This document shows positions 28,701-42,060 of a stretch of DNA of 64,000 nt, piece by piece. Within the stretch, counting starts at the first letter, position 1. Each line of letters begins with the position of its first letter. The notes beneath the pieces were generated by a model. That model ran no database searches and had not been told where the DNA came from. It saw only the letters and a program-made list of their open reading frames with translations. Position numbers and translations under genes: made by a program. The DNA comes from Lomentospora prolificans (lineage: Eukaryota; Ascomycota; Sordariomycetes; Microascales; Microascaceae), in the NCBI GenBank assembly GCA_029532625.1, contig JARFXM010000011.1, forward strand, positions 1,240,001 through 1,304,000, written 5' to 3'.

Positions 28701-28780
28701 ATACTATGTATTTATAATTAAAATACAAGTATTTATAATAAATCAAAAGATATCACTGAATTCTACTAAACTTTTTAATA
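25740..28780 (+). mobile_element. Second gypsy lineage, RIP-degraded pol, plus strand
   Basis: The order of degraded motifs is typical of fungal gypsy pol. Around 26,500-26,560 is a KFYINYYT-like relic of the RT motif CVDYRxLN. At 26,941-26,975 is VEKVKYSRFII, like the thumb motif VKYLGFIV. At about 27,060-27,095 is QSFLGVINCY (with CAG read for TAG), like QSFLGFxNFYRRF. At about 28,515-28,640 is an integrase C-terminal relic, FINYAQDN...PIA...INNKIN, like YVNYxQDNW...LAEFAANN. The sequence differs from the neighbouring gypsy copies, so this is a separate lineage. No flanking LTR pair was found. Frames are broken. Confidence 0.8.
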
Positions 28781-28789
28781 TTAGATACC

Positions 28790-29800
28790 TTAGACTAGTA
28801 AGTATATATAAATACTAGATATTACTTAGCTAAATAATCTATTAAGTATTTCTTACTTATATAACTTATTTTTCCTTCTGTTTTTAGTTTATTATAAAAG
28901 TAATATATAAATAGTTTATCAAATTAGTTAAAATATATATATACTTATTTAAACTTTATAATATATCTACCTACTAGTTCTTATTATTATAACTTCTTAA
29001 ACTACGAGATTATAATGCATTCTTTATTAGATTCTCTAAGTATATCTTTTAAAATTATTGTAAAACTCTTATAATTAGTAAAAATATTAAGTATTTCTAA
29101 TTTCTATATTATTTATAAACTTCTAAATAATTATATAATATTAGTTTCTATCTCTTTTAATAGATATCCCCATATTATAATAGTCTTGTTAATATTGATC
29201 GTAAACAATGTTCTAAAATATTAAAGAAAATATATATTAAAGTAAAGGATCTTTATAGTTTATATTGAATCTTATTATACTTGTTTAATATAATAATATT
29301 TAAGTATAATCTTTTATTCTTTATTCTAAAATTGATAAGTTATCTTTAACTTCTTTAAGTTATTAAGTTATTTAATTTATTTAAATAATTTAGTTATTAA
29401 AAGTAGTAATAATAGGTTTTTACTTATTAATAATAAACTATTAAACATTATTTTTTTTTAAAATTATTCAAACTTAGTTTATACTTGAGTAGCATTAGTA
29501 TATTTAATTTCTATATTGGAACCTATATCTCTAGATATTATAATTTCTAGTTTCACTTAAACTAACTTCTTATTTTTACTTTTTCCTTTTTCTTATTTCT
29601 GAGAGCTTTCTCTAGTTATCTATACTTTATTAGTAAATACCTATTTAATGAAGTCTTTCATCAAATAGGAGTAGCTAATATATAATATTTTAATATTATA
29701 TCTAGATTTAGCTTCCTTGAGATTAGAATAGTTAAGCTTATTAATAGATAAATAAAGTAATTAGATAGTAATAATAAAGATTTAGGTTTAAAAAAGAGTA
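28790..29800 (-). mobile_element. Minus-strand gypsy gag fragment with LTR end
   Basis: 28,840-29,700 repeats 18,570-19,400 in the same orientation (shared TTTCTTACTTATATAACTTA and AACTTTATAATATATC). 29,690-29,800 carries the reverse LTR end (TTAATAGATAAATAAAGTAA...TTAGATAGTAATAATAAAG). It is a 5' LTR-proximal piece of a minus-strand element whose pol part is missing here. Confidence 0.55.
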
Positions 29801-30139
29801 TAAAGTATATCTAAGAACTATATGAAATAATATATACTTTTAAGTATTTTAATTTTAATTTTTTTAGAAAGTTAATTTACATTTTCTTACATTTATTATT
29901 TTTTTTATCCTTAGGTATATCTTATCTTTTAAAAAAAAAATCTAGAATAAGTAAAGTTTTCCTAGGTTAGTAATTTACCTTAAAATTACAATAATACATT
30001 ATAATCCCTTACTAATATATGTACTCTTAAGGAACTATCCAATAATTAATGGAATGAGAATTTTATAAGATATTAGAATAGTAAAAAGAATATCTGAAAA
30101 AAAATAATTTATTATATTATTACTTAAAGTACTAAATTA
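29801..30139. other. AT-rich spacer without recognised content
   Basis: About 340 bp of AT-rich sequence between two minus-strand gypsy pieces, with homopolymer runs (A10 near 29,930). It matches no other part of the window that I could see and has no coding signal. Confidence 0.4.
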
Positions 30140-33100
30140 TAGCTATTAATTCCTTATTATAGAATATATCTCATCTTTTAATAATAATTTTAAAATATTA
30201 TATATCTATTATTATTATTAAAAGAAAGTATATTATATAGTACTAAATTCTTCTTAATATTAGCCTATACTAAAGGGAAATATTCTTATAATAGTTCCCT
30301 AGTAGCTTCTTCTTATAAGTATTTTACCCTTCTTCTTCTTATAGTAATCCTAACCTTTTTAGTATCTAATAATATAGCTAAGATTAAGAAGGTAGATAAA
30401 GTTCTAGAGAAGTTTAAGGATTAGCTCTTTAAAATTATAATAAGAATTACTTACTTCTATTACTAATAGAAGCTTTTTAAAGAAAAAGGTAATAAACTTT
30501 ATTAGTATAATATAACTAGTTTATTAATAAAGGAGGAGAGGGATACTCTTATTATTAAGATCTAGTAAACTATTAAGGATATCTAATCTCTTAGTACTTT
30601 TAGAGTATTTAATTAAAATACTTTTAGCTTTACTCCTAATCTTTTACTATTAAATTTTAAAGTTTCTTTAAGTTCTTCTAATAAACTTTATAAGTAATAA
30701 TAAGCTTTTAGCTAGATTCTAAATAAGTTTTTAAAAATTTTTATTATAGTTATAGCTTTTCTATTTAATTAAATATTTAACTTTTCTATTATTAATTAAA
30801 AAGTTAAGGATCTTTTCTATTTTATATTTATCTTTTATTATTATTATTATAATAGTTTCTTTAGTAAGTATATTCTAATATACTAGCTCTAGAAGTATAA
30901 TAAATATAGGGTTTATATTTATTATTTTAAGAAGTTATAGTTTATAGTTAACTTTTAAAACTTTTCTTTTTATAATAAGAAGCTTAACTTTTTAGTAGTT
31001 AAGTTTATTACTTAGTTATTAGGTTTTAATTTATAAGTTCCTTACTTTTAGTTTCTTTTATAATAAGTAGATCTTACTTCCCCTCTTAAAGGTTAATCCT
31101 TTAATCCTTTTCTTATTTATATAGTATTTTATCCTTTATTTTATAAACTTTAATTCTTCTATTAATTATTAATAGAGTTCTTTTATTATATCTAATTAGA
31201 TAATTACTTATTCTACTTATATTTTTATTCTTATAGGCTTAAATCCTATCTTAGATTCTATTCTATAGTTTATATAGAATAGTAATATTCCTATACTTTC
31301 TAATATATTAGTATTATAGGTATACTAGGCTAGGGGTAATAATACTACTTAATTATTTTACTCTTAGTTAATATAGTATTATAGATAGGTTTCTAGTATT
31401 TAGTTTATTTATTCTACTTATCTTTAGGTTTTAAAGTAATAAGCTATAAATAACTTATAATTAATACTTAACTTATTTAAAAAGCTCTACTAGAAATAAA
31501 AAGTAAAGATATCTCTTTTATTAGTATTTATTTCTTTTAGTAGGTTATAGTTTATTATTATTATTTATAAAAATAGTTCTATAAATTAAAGTACTTTTAT
31601 AGTTTTATTATATAATATAAAGTAAGTATATTTTATAAGTTAATCTATAATTATTATAATATTATTATATTTAACTTCTATAGTTAAGTCTTCTAATTTT
31701 AGTAATTTAATAATAAAATTAATAATAATCTTTTACTATAGTACTTCTAGTATTAATATTAGTTATAATAGCTTTTATAGTTTATATTATAAATTCTTAT
31801 TCTTTATATATAAAATATATTTAGTAAGTGCTTCTTTAACTATTAATTTTAACTATAAGATAAAGTATCCTTTTAGTATTCTTTTAATTATTTTTATAAT
31901 CCCTAGGTATTTCCTAAATAGTAATTTATATATTACTTATATTAATTCTCTAGATAGTTCTAGAAATACTAGTATATTCCCTTTATACTATCTTTAGTTA
32001 AGATTATTATAATAGTTTTTAATTTCTTTTACTATTTTAATAATAGTATTAACTTAGTAACTTACTATTAGTTATTATAGACTTCCTTATTTATTATAAT
32101 AGAATATTATACTAGTTTCCTTAGATATCTTCTAGAAGTAGTCTAGTTATTAGCTAAGTATATTAGCTTATTTATTTTTTTTTAATATATATAATCTTAA
32201 AGTTATATTTAGAGGAATTTAGCTTATTAGACTTATTACTTATTTAACTCTTTAATAGTTATAAAGCTAGTAAAGTTCTTATAGTTAGAATAGATAATAA
32301 TAGGGTATTTTATACTTATAAGATAATATTTCTATTCTTTAAAAGTTTTAATAATTACTATAAGTTTTTTATTTAAGATCTTATATTATAATATAAATCT
32401 ACTTAACTCTTTTAGTATAAAAGTAATTAGATATATCTTTCCTTATTTATCTCTTTATTTAAATTATACTTTTAGAGTATAATCCTATATATTTATTTTA
32501 ATTTTAAAAAGTTTACTAAAGTTTATTTTATTTAATACTAATCTTTTATAAATACTTTATTTTACTTTTTAGAATATTTATTATTATTCTAGTCTTTATA
32601 TAAAAGTACTTTTATTCTTTATAAGCTTTATAAAGGATCTAACCTTTTTATTATAGTCTTTTAGGAACTTTATATAAAAGTTAATAAATCCTAGGAATCC
32701 TTATACTTTAATAACTATCTAAAATACTAGCTAGTTAAGTATAGTCTTAATTTCTAATTCCTATATTCTAATTTCTCCTAGTTAGATAATATATTTAAAG
32801 AAGTTTACTTTTTATATATAGAAGTAACTCTTTTTTAGTTCTACTTATAAATTAGTATTATAAGGCTTTTATAATATTCTTTTAATATATTCTTTATACT
32901 CTTCTAAAGTTTCTAAGGAAATAAAGATATTATCTAAGTAGGTTATTATAAACTAATCTAGGTACTTGTATAGTATATAGTTAATTATAGTTTAGAAAGT
33001 TATTAGTATATTTATAAGTCTAAATAGTATAATATAATATTTAAAGTATTTATATTAAATATAAAAGGTTATTTTCTACTTCTCTTTTTTTCAAATTTTA

Positions 33101-36100
33101 ATACGATTATATACCTTTTTAAAATCTAAGATTATATACTATTTTACTTTTTATAGTTTATCTCTTAACTTTAGGATTAGTAGTAATAGATATTAGTTTT
33201 TAATAGTAATTTTATTAAGTTAATAGTAGTCTATATATATATATAATCTTCTATTCATCTTTAATATAAAGAGGATAAGATATTCTACTAGTAATATTAA
33301 AAGTCTAATAAACCCTTTCTTAATATTCTCTTATATATAATCCTAAAGTTCTTTTAACTAATTTTTATTTAAATTATATATAAGTATAAACTTAAGTTAT
33401 ATCTTTAACTTAAAATAAATCTTATAATCCTATTTACTATATTTAGGAAGTCTAGTTTTAAGTTCTTCTATAAATATTTTACTATACTTATAGTATTATA
33501 ATAATAAGTTCTAGATTATTTCTTCTTTTATTAGTATAATTATTATACTTATTATATAATATATTATTTAATTCTATTTATATTTCTTTCTTTTTAGTAA
33601 GTAATTTAAAATTTTAATAATAAATAATATATACTATTATTTAAAAAAACTCATAGTTTATTTAATATAGGCTATTCTAGTTAATACTATTTAAAGATTA
33701 AACTATTAATAGATTCTTTTTAGATTCTAGTTTAAATAAGCTAATTAATAATCTAATCTATTCTTAAATTTCTAGTTCTTAACTATAATATTTTAATTAT
33801 AATAGGATAGTTTAATTTTATAATATTAAAGGATATTTTATTAGGTTTATTAGATTATAATATTAAGGTATATAGCTTTTATATTTATTATACCTTTCCT
33901 ATATATAATAAATTCTCTTTTATAATTACTTAATAAATATAATTATTCCTTATAATTCTATAGAAGTTATAGTTTTTTTCTTTTATCTAGTAAGATAGAA
34001 TTTCTTTATACTCTAAATTATTTATTAAAGCTTTATATATTTATCCTTAAATTATAATTAGTACTTTTAGATATTAAGTTTTATTAGAGCTTATAATATT
34101 TAGACTTTAATTTTCTATTATTATAACTTATTTATAGCTTTCTTATACTTTTTTAAAAGTATTTTTAAAGATTTATTATCCTTACTTTTCTTTATATTAT
34201 TATTTATATTCTCTTATAGCTTATTTTCCTTATTAGTATAATTTAGAGTTATATTTAACTATTTATATACTAGCTTTTCTAATTATATAGAGTTCTTATT
34301 CTATTACCTCTATTTCTTTTTCTATACCTTTAATATATACTTATATAGCTATTATATCTATATTATTAAGTTTAATTTTAACTTTTTAACTTATCCTTAT
34401 ACTCTTATAATAAGTTTATTATATTTAGTTATCTATTCTAAAATATTAGTAATAGTTTTATTATTTTTATAATTTATAGGTTTTATAAATTCTTCTATAT
34501 TTTTAGTTCTAGATTCTATATATTCTATTCTTCTAGCTATTTCTACTTATTATATTTTAATTTAACTAATATATTCTAATTATTAGTTTTAGCTACTTTA
34601 GTAGATTATTCTTCTAATTTTTATTAAATTAGTTATATAGAGTATTATCTAACTTATTAATCACTTTTTTAAGATCTTAGATCTTCCTTACTAGTTTTTT
34701 TTAATATCCTTAATATACTTATTAATTTTTTAAGTAGTTTCTTCTTCTTTAATAATAGGGATTACCTTTTAGTAAAAAGGAAGGTCTTTAATTTTTAACT
34801 TTTTTCCCTTTTATTATTATTATAAAGTAATTTAGCTCTATTCTATATATTAAGTATATCCTACTAGTAGTTTTTTATCTTATTTATAATTATAGTACTT
34901 CTAGTAGAATATAGTAATATTTAATGCTTTAGCTTCTATTACTAGATACTTTTTAAGTATTATAAGTATTTCTTTTTTAATATTATTAGCTTTAAGGTTA
35001 GTCTAACCTCTCCTTATTCTATAGTTATAAGAGCTTATAGTTTCTATAGATAGTATCTAGCTCTATCCTTCCTATTATAGTATACTTAATAGTTATTATA
35101 ATAATATATAGTCTAATATATTACTTTATAGTCTAGGATTATACTACTAGCTAGAGTCTAAGTCTAGGTAGTAGGCTTATTACTAACTTTACTTTATTTA
35201 TTATTATTTTAGGTTTTTCTTTAAGATATAGGTCTCTAGTTCTTACTCTTCTAGTCTCTTTATTCTTTTCTTCCTACTCCCTAGTTTCCTTAATTTTAAT
35301 ATTCCCTTAGAAAATATCTTATATATCTATAGGTATAATACTTACTAAAGTAGTCTTCTATTTATTTCTTGATTCTATAGTTAGCTTTTTATATAGTAGA
35401 ATTAAGTTCTATAAATCCTAGGTAAGTTCCTTATAAAGTATTACTATTTTATTATTTTCTAGTATTAACTTTATATTTCTTATTATATCTTTTACTATAT
35501 AATATCTTCTAATATTTATCTAGCTATTACTAGTATAGTTAGATATTAATCCTAATAATAAAGTCTATATACCTTCTAAATTCTATAAAAGTATCTAGGA
35601 TTTTATTAATTTTATCTTTTACTTTTTCTTTTAATCTATAGTAAAAGTATTTAATTATATTTATTATCTTATTTAAGGTATATAGTAATCTACCTAAATT
35701 AGATATATATTCTAAGGTTAAAGTCTTTTATTAAGTCTTTCTAAGTTTTTATTTTATAGTTTAATCTTTATCTAGATCTCTAAAAGCTCCTTTAATAACC
35801 TTTAAAGTTACTATAATTTTTAAATATCCTCTTAGTTTTACTATCCTATTATATAGGTTTACTAGTATAGTAGTCTTATAAGGTTAGTTTAAACTATACT
35901 ATAGTATCTCTAACTAAAAACCCTACTATATTAGTAACTTTAGTAATAGTATTAGTAATTCTATAATAGTTATAATCTACTTTTATATATATAAAGAAGG
36001 ATTATAACTTAGTATAACTTCTATTAAACTTTTCTAGTCCTAGGAAGTAGACTTTAAACTTCCTTACTTTTATAATAGTATTAGTAGTAGATTAAATAAT

Positions 36101-36500
36101 AGTTTAGAAAAAGGATAATATATCCTTATATATAATAAGTTAAATTTATTCTTAAAGTTAAGTATTCTATTATTAAACTTATTAAAGCTATTTTATAAGT
36201 TCCTTAATGTTTTTAATAAGCTATTCCTTACTAGTAGCTATAATACTAGTACTAGATATAGTTTTATTTACTATTGTTCCTACTATCAGTTTCTTATTAT
36301 TTAAAAGGGTTACTTATAAAATAAGAATAGTTATATAATATTCTAATACTTCTAATAGAGTTAGTTACCTTAAGGTTAGATAGAATAGTTAGATTTATTA
36401 ATAGATAAATAAGGTAGTTAGATAGTAATTATAAGAATTTATAATATATATTTAAGTATAGTTTATAGAATAACTTAAATTAACTACTATAGAACTAAAG
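30140..36500 (-). mobile_element. Ty3/gypsy element, minus strand, RIP-degraded
   Basis: On the minus strand, 32,943-32,914 reads TYLDNIFIS, the RT active site with Asp to Asn, preceded (about 33,080-32,980) by YKYFKYYIILFRLINILITF, a relic of YGHYEYxVMPFGLTNAPATF. Downstream on that strand, about 32,700-32,640, is FLGFINFYIKFLKDYNKKV. These align with the plus-strand copy at 36.5-40.3 kb. The left end (30,140-30,420) is its 3' LTR, whose reverse complement contains an uninterrupted version (30,266-30,280) of the site split at 40,507. The right end (36,330-36,500) is reverse LTR-end sequence. Gag/protease should lie at about 34-36 kb but is unreadable. Confidence 0.85.
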
Positions 36501-39500
36501 AATAAGATATATAATAGTAAATAAATTACAACTCCTATAGAATTATAAAGAATAACTACGTTTATTAAATAATTATAAAAAAGAATATATTATATATGAA
36601 AATATATATAATAAATATAGAACTATATAGCTTAATATTATAATCTAAGACTAACTTAATAATATATTTTTTAATATTATAGAATTAAACTATCCTATTA
36701 TAATTAGAATACTATAATTAAGAACTAGAAACCTAAGAATAGACTAGATTACTAATTAATTTATTTAGACTAGGATCTAAAAAAAAACTATTAATAATTT
36801 AATCTTTAAATAATATTAACTAGAATAGCTTATATTAAATAAACTAAGAGCTTTTTAAATAATAATATATACTGAAGTACTTACTACTAAAGATTCAAAT
36901 TACCTACTAAAAAAGAAGAAGTTTAAATAGAACTAGATAATATATTATATAATAAGTATAATAATTATAGTAATAAAAGAAGAAATAATCTAGAACTTAC
37001 TATTATAATATTATAAATATAATATAATATTTATAGAAGAATTAGAAATTAAACTTCTTAAATATAGTAAATAGAATTATAAGATTTACCTTAAATTAGG
37101 AATATAATCTAAATTTATACTTATATATAATTTATGCTTATATATAATTTAAATAAAAACTAGTTAAAAGAATTTTAGGACTATATATAAGAAAATATTA
37201 AGAAAGGGTTTATTACTTTTAATATTATTAGTAGGATACCTTGTCCTTTTTATACTAAAAGGATAGAAAACTATATATATATATATATATATTATTACTA
37301 ACTTAATAATATCACTATTAAAAACTAATATTTATTATTACTAATCTTAGAATTAAGGGATAGATATAAAAAGTAGAATGATTTACTACTCTAGATCTTA
37401 AAGGAGTATATAATCTTATAAGAATTAAAAAAAGAGATAAATAGAAGATAGCCTTCTATATTTAATATAAATACTTTAAATACTATATTATATAATTAAG
37501 ACTTATAAATATACTAGTATTCTTCTAAACTATAATTAATTATATATATATATATATATATATATTATTCTATAAGAATATTTAGACTAGTTTCTAATAT
37601 CCTAATTAGATAATATTTTCATCTTCTTAGAAACCTTATAAGAATATAAAGAATATATTAAAAAATACTATAAAAACTCTATAATACTAACTTACTAGTA
37701 GAACTAAAAAAGAGTTATTTTTATATATAAAAAGTAGACTTCTTTAGATATACTATCTAACTAGGAGAGATTAGAATATAAGAATTAAAAATTAAGATTA
37801 TACTTAACTAGCTAATACTTTAGTTATTAAAATATAAAGATTCTTAGGATTTATTAACTTTTATAAAAGATTCCTAAAAGACTATAATAAGAGGATATAA
37901 CCTCTTATAGAACTTATAAAGAATAAAAGTATTTTTTATAAGGACTAGAATAGTAATAAGTATTCTAAGAAGTAAAATAGAATATTTATAAATAATATAA
38001 TACTATATAAAGTAGACCTTAATAAATCCTTTAAAGTTAAGATAAATATATTAAATTATACCCTAAAGGTATAATTTAAATAAAGAGATAAGTAAGGAAG
38101 GATATACTTAATTACTTTTATATTAAAAAGTTAAATAGACTTATATTATAATATAAAGTCCTAGATAAAGAACTTATAGTAATTATTTAAAAAGAATAGC
38201 AATACTACTTTATAGGTACTAAATACTTTACTATTATCTATTCTAACTATAAGAACTTTATAAACTTTATAATTACTAAAGAATTAAATAAATAATAAAT
38301 CTAATAAGCTAAATTCCTCTTTAATATAACTTTAAGATTATATATATTAAAGGAAAAGAAAATAGAAAGGTTAATATACTTAGCTAGTAACTAGACTACT
38401 TCTAGAAGATACTAAAGGAAGTTAGTATAGTATTTTATTATAATAAATAAAGAAACTTATAATAACTAGTAGTAAGCTATTAAGTTAATACTACTACTAA
38501 AATAATAGAAGAAATTAAAAACTATTATAAAAAGGTCCTAGACTAAAGGTAATATATAGGAAATATATTAATACTTCTTGAACTATTTAGAAAATTAACA
38601 TAAATAATATATAAGTTACCTCTTAGTAAATATTGAAGAATTATAAGAATAATTAAGAGAATACTAAAAAGATACTTTACCTTATAGTTAAAAATAATAG
38701 TTAAAGAAATACTTACTAAATATATTTTATATATAAAGAATAAAAATCTATAATATAGGCTATAAAGATTACTATAACTAATACTAATATTTAAAATCTT
38801 AAAAAAAAATTATTATTAACTGTATTATTAAATTACTAAAGTTAGAAAACTTAATAACTAGAATTAAATATAATAGAATTATAATAATTATAAACTAACT
38901 TATAAAATATATTTATTTTATACTATATAATAAAACTATAAAAATACCTTAATTTATAGAGCTATTCTTATAAATAGTAGTAATAAACTATAATCTACTA
39001 GAAGAAATTAATACTAATAGAAAAGGTATTTTTACTTCCTACTTCTAGTAAGGCCTCTTAGATAGACTAAGTATTAACTATAAGTTATCTATAGTTTATT
39101 ACTTTAAGATATAAAGATAAGTAAAATAAGTAGATTAAATACTAGAAACCTATTTATAATAATATATTAGCTAGAAATAAAATAATTAAATAGTATTATT
39201 ACTTCTAGTTTAATATACTTATAATATTAAAATATTAAAAAGTATAAAGATATTATTATTTTATATAAATTATAAATATAATCTAAAATAGGACTTAAAT
39301 TTATAAGAATAAAAATATAAATAGAATAAATAATTATTTAATTAGATAAGATAAAAAGTTTCTATAAATAATTAATAGAAGAACTAGAATTTATTAAATA
39401 AAGGATAAAATATTATATAAATAAAGAAAGATTAAAAAAAATTTCTAAAGAGGGTAGTAAAGTTTATTTATTATAAAAAAAGACTAAGAATAAAGGACAT

Positions 39501-39579
39501 ATAAACTAAAATCTAGTAACTACGTAATAAATGTAATTAGAAAAATTAAGCCTTTTATTATAAAAAAAATCTTAAAAGT

Positions 39580-39838
39580 TGTTACAGCTCGTGCCATGTC
39601 CACTTGCTTGCTAGCTACTAAGCTGCTAACAAGTAAGTAGGAGGGTTCTATGATGCTATTCATAGATTCCATGTGGTCGCTAGTTCATGTAAGTTCACCT
39701 CTACATGGTCAGTTAGTATATAGGTAGGTGTTCTCTTATAATAGTAAAATAGTCTTATTCTTTCTATCTAGCTTGTAGTTCCTTACTTCCTTTATATATT
39801 CCTTACCTTCAACCTTCAGTATTGCTTGCTTATAAGTT
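39580..39838 (-). repeat. Truncated solo LTR of the TGTTA family, reverse orientation
   Basis: It begins with TGTTACAGCTCGTGCC, the reverse complement of the end of the LTR at 45,074, and runs to TATTGCTTGCTT, where the first about 90 bp of the LTR are missing. It interrupts gypsy sequence: the flanks align with uninterrupted sequence at about 24,400-24,480. It keeps many CA, TG and CG pairs while its flanks have none. Confidence 0.75.
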
Positions 39839-40501
39839 ATAACTTTTTAAAATAATATAAGTTATAACATATTCTATATTATACTATTTAAACTAGTATA
39901 CTAGGATATATTTACTAAAGAAACTATTAAAATAGTAATAATAAAAGATAAATATAAAGTAAAAAAGATTCTTAATTTTATAATTAATAATAAAAAAGTT
40001 AAATATCTTATTAAATAAAAATAGTAGAATTATAATAAAACTATATAAAAATTTATTAAGAATTAAATAAAAAGCTAGTAATTATATATTATATTCTATT
40101 AAAGGTATTTATTAAAACTCTGGAATCTAATAGTAGTAAATTAAAATTAAAACTAATAGTATCCTAGTTAAAGATACTAAAAGTATTAAAGGATTATATA
40201 TTTTTAATTAATTATTAAATCTCTACTATAACTACTTTTATTTTAGCTTCTTTATTAAAACTAGTTATACTTTAATAGTAAAACTTATTACTTTATTCTT
40301 TAAATAGTTTTCTTTAATAATAAAAGTAGGTAATCCTTACTATAATTTTAAAGAACTAGTCTTTAGACTTTTCTGTTTTATTTACTTTTTTAATCTTAGC
40401 TATATTATAAGATACTAAGAAGGTTAGGATTATTAGAAAGAAGAAAAATGATTAAATACTTATAAGAAGAAGTTACTAAGGAACTATTATAAGATTACTT
40501 C

Positions 40502-40506
40502 CTTTT
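40502..40506 (+). repeat. Target site duplication, left copy (CTTTT)
   Basis: CTTTT immediately precedes TGTTAC. The matching copy is at 45,075-45,079. The paralogous unoccupied sites at 25,096-25,110 and 30,266-30,280 (reverse) carry a single CCTTT-like copy. Confidence 0.85.
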
Positions 40507-40851
40507 TGTTACGCTATATCATATGAGCAAGCATAGGAGCAAGTGATGACATACCAAACTATATAAGCAAGCATAAACAAGCCCTAGCTAATCCTTAGTA
40601 AGCAAGCAAGCAATATCAAGGGTCAGAGGTAACAAATATATAAAGGAAGTTAGGAACTATAAACTAGATAGAAAGAGCAAGACTATTTTACTATTATAAG
40701 AGAACACCTACCTACATACTAACTATATAGAGGTGAACTTATATAAACCAATAACTATATCAAATCTATAAATAATATTATAGAACCCTCCTACTTACTT
40801 ATTAGTAACTTAATAGCTAGTAAGCAAGTAGATATAGTATAAACTATAATA
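40507..40851 (+). repeat. 5' LTR, 345 bp
   Basis: It starts TGTTACGCTATATC and ends AACTATAATA, against TAACA in the 3' LTR. The first about 140 bp retain CA/TG and CG pairs (GCTATATCATATGAGCAAGC, GTGATGACATACC), whereas the last 100 bp are strongly RIP-mutated compared with the 3' LTR. Confidence 0.85.
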
Positions 40852-41881
40852 ATAGTAGTATTACTTATTTAACCCTTTATCCTTAAATAAAAAACTACTA
40901 ACCCCTAGAAGAGCTATCTTAACTATAAGATAGTTATAATAGGTCCTCTATAATCTCTATATAAAAGAGATCACTACCTGATAAAATACTAGTAATAATA
41001 ATAAATAGTATACCTAGTACTAGCTATAAACTACCTTTATAGTAATTATAAACTAAGAAGGTAAAAGCAAGTAGGAATAGAGGAAACTAATAAATATAAG
41101 AATCCTCTAGACCTTAATAATATACTACCTACTAGGGGAAGATACCTAGTAATATAAGGCCTAGAGCTAATTAGGATACTAGTTACTAGTAAAAGATAAG
41201 GGATATTTACTAATTAGTATACTACCCTAGTTACTAGTACTCTACTACTAGACCTAACTATTAATAAGTAATTATAAATAGTTACTCTTTATATCTAGGA
41301 AGGGTAAGTATTACCTACTAGACTTATATAAAGAGAAAGAGAAGATAATAACTATACTATCTACTAGCTAGACTATTAAGTATATAATACCTATTTCCAT
41401 CTAAACTAGTATAGCTAAGGTCTAGTAGTATAAGTAAGGGATAAAACCTTTATATAAAGATACTAGTAACTAGGGTACTATTAGCTATAATATCTAGTAC
41501 TAAAGGAATTAGTAAGTAGGTATTAGTAATTACCTACTAAAGTATTAATAAAACTACTAGTCCTACTCCTATACTAAAATATTAATTATAACTTATAGAG
41601 GGGTAGGGATTACTAACCTACCTTTATATTTAGCTCTTAAAAGGCTAGTAATTAACTACTAACTAGATATTAGGATTAGCTTAATATAATAATAAGGATA
41701 GAGGTAACTATATAAGCCTTCTAAAGAGAGTATTCCTAATAGCTATTTACTTCCTAACCTAATAGTACTAGTACTTATAAAAGTAATATTATCTATATAT
41801 AAGATAATACTAGAATACTAATAATAAATTAAGTTAATTAATTTATTCTAGCTAGATACTAATAGAGAGAAGTATAAGGAG

Positions 41882-42060
41882 AAGGTAGAACTAATAAGGT
41901 AATCCCTTACTACTCCTTATAAAGAAAAGGTAGAACTATTAGAATAATCCCTTACTACTCCTTATAAGGAAAAGATAGAACTATTAAGGTAATCCTTTAC
42001 TACTTCTTATCTAGAGAAGGTAAAGCTATTATAGTAATCCCCTACTACTCCCTAGCTACT
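41882..42060 (+). repeat. 45-bp in-frame tandem repeat, four units
   Basis: Units start at 41,882, 41,927, 41,972 and 42,017, a period of exactly 45 bp or 15 codons. In the frame starting at 41,880 each unit reads EKVELLR-stop-SLTTPYK with small changes; the stop is TAA, plausibly a former CAA (Gln). The exact multiple of three indicates a coding origin: a repeated 15-residue module in the element's protein. Confidence 0.8.

Larger units (their letters stand above)
36500..40506 (+). mobile_element. Ty3/gypsy element, plus strand, split by later insertions
   Basis: The plus strand gives YKYFKYYII near 37,470, LDNIFIFLETL at about 37,606-37,638 (RT active site, Asp to Asn) and RFLGFINFYKRFLKD at about 37,838-37,882. 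The start is abrupt: reverse-oriented LTR sequence ends near 36,500 and forward pol begins, so Gag is missing. A TA run at 37,545-37,562 lies inside the RT. The interior is interrupted at 39,580 by a solo LTR. The LTR begins near 40,315, is split at 40,507 by a complete element, and resumes at 45,080. All frames are broken. Confidence 0.85.
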
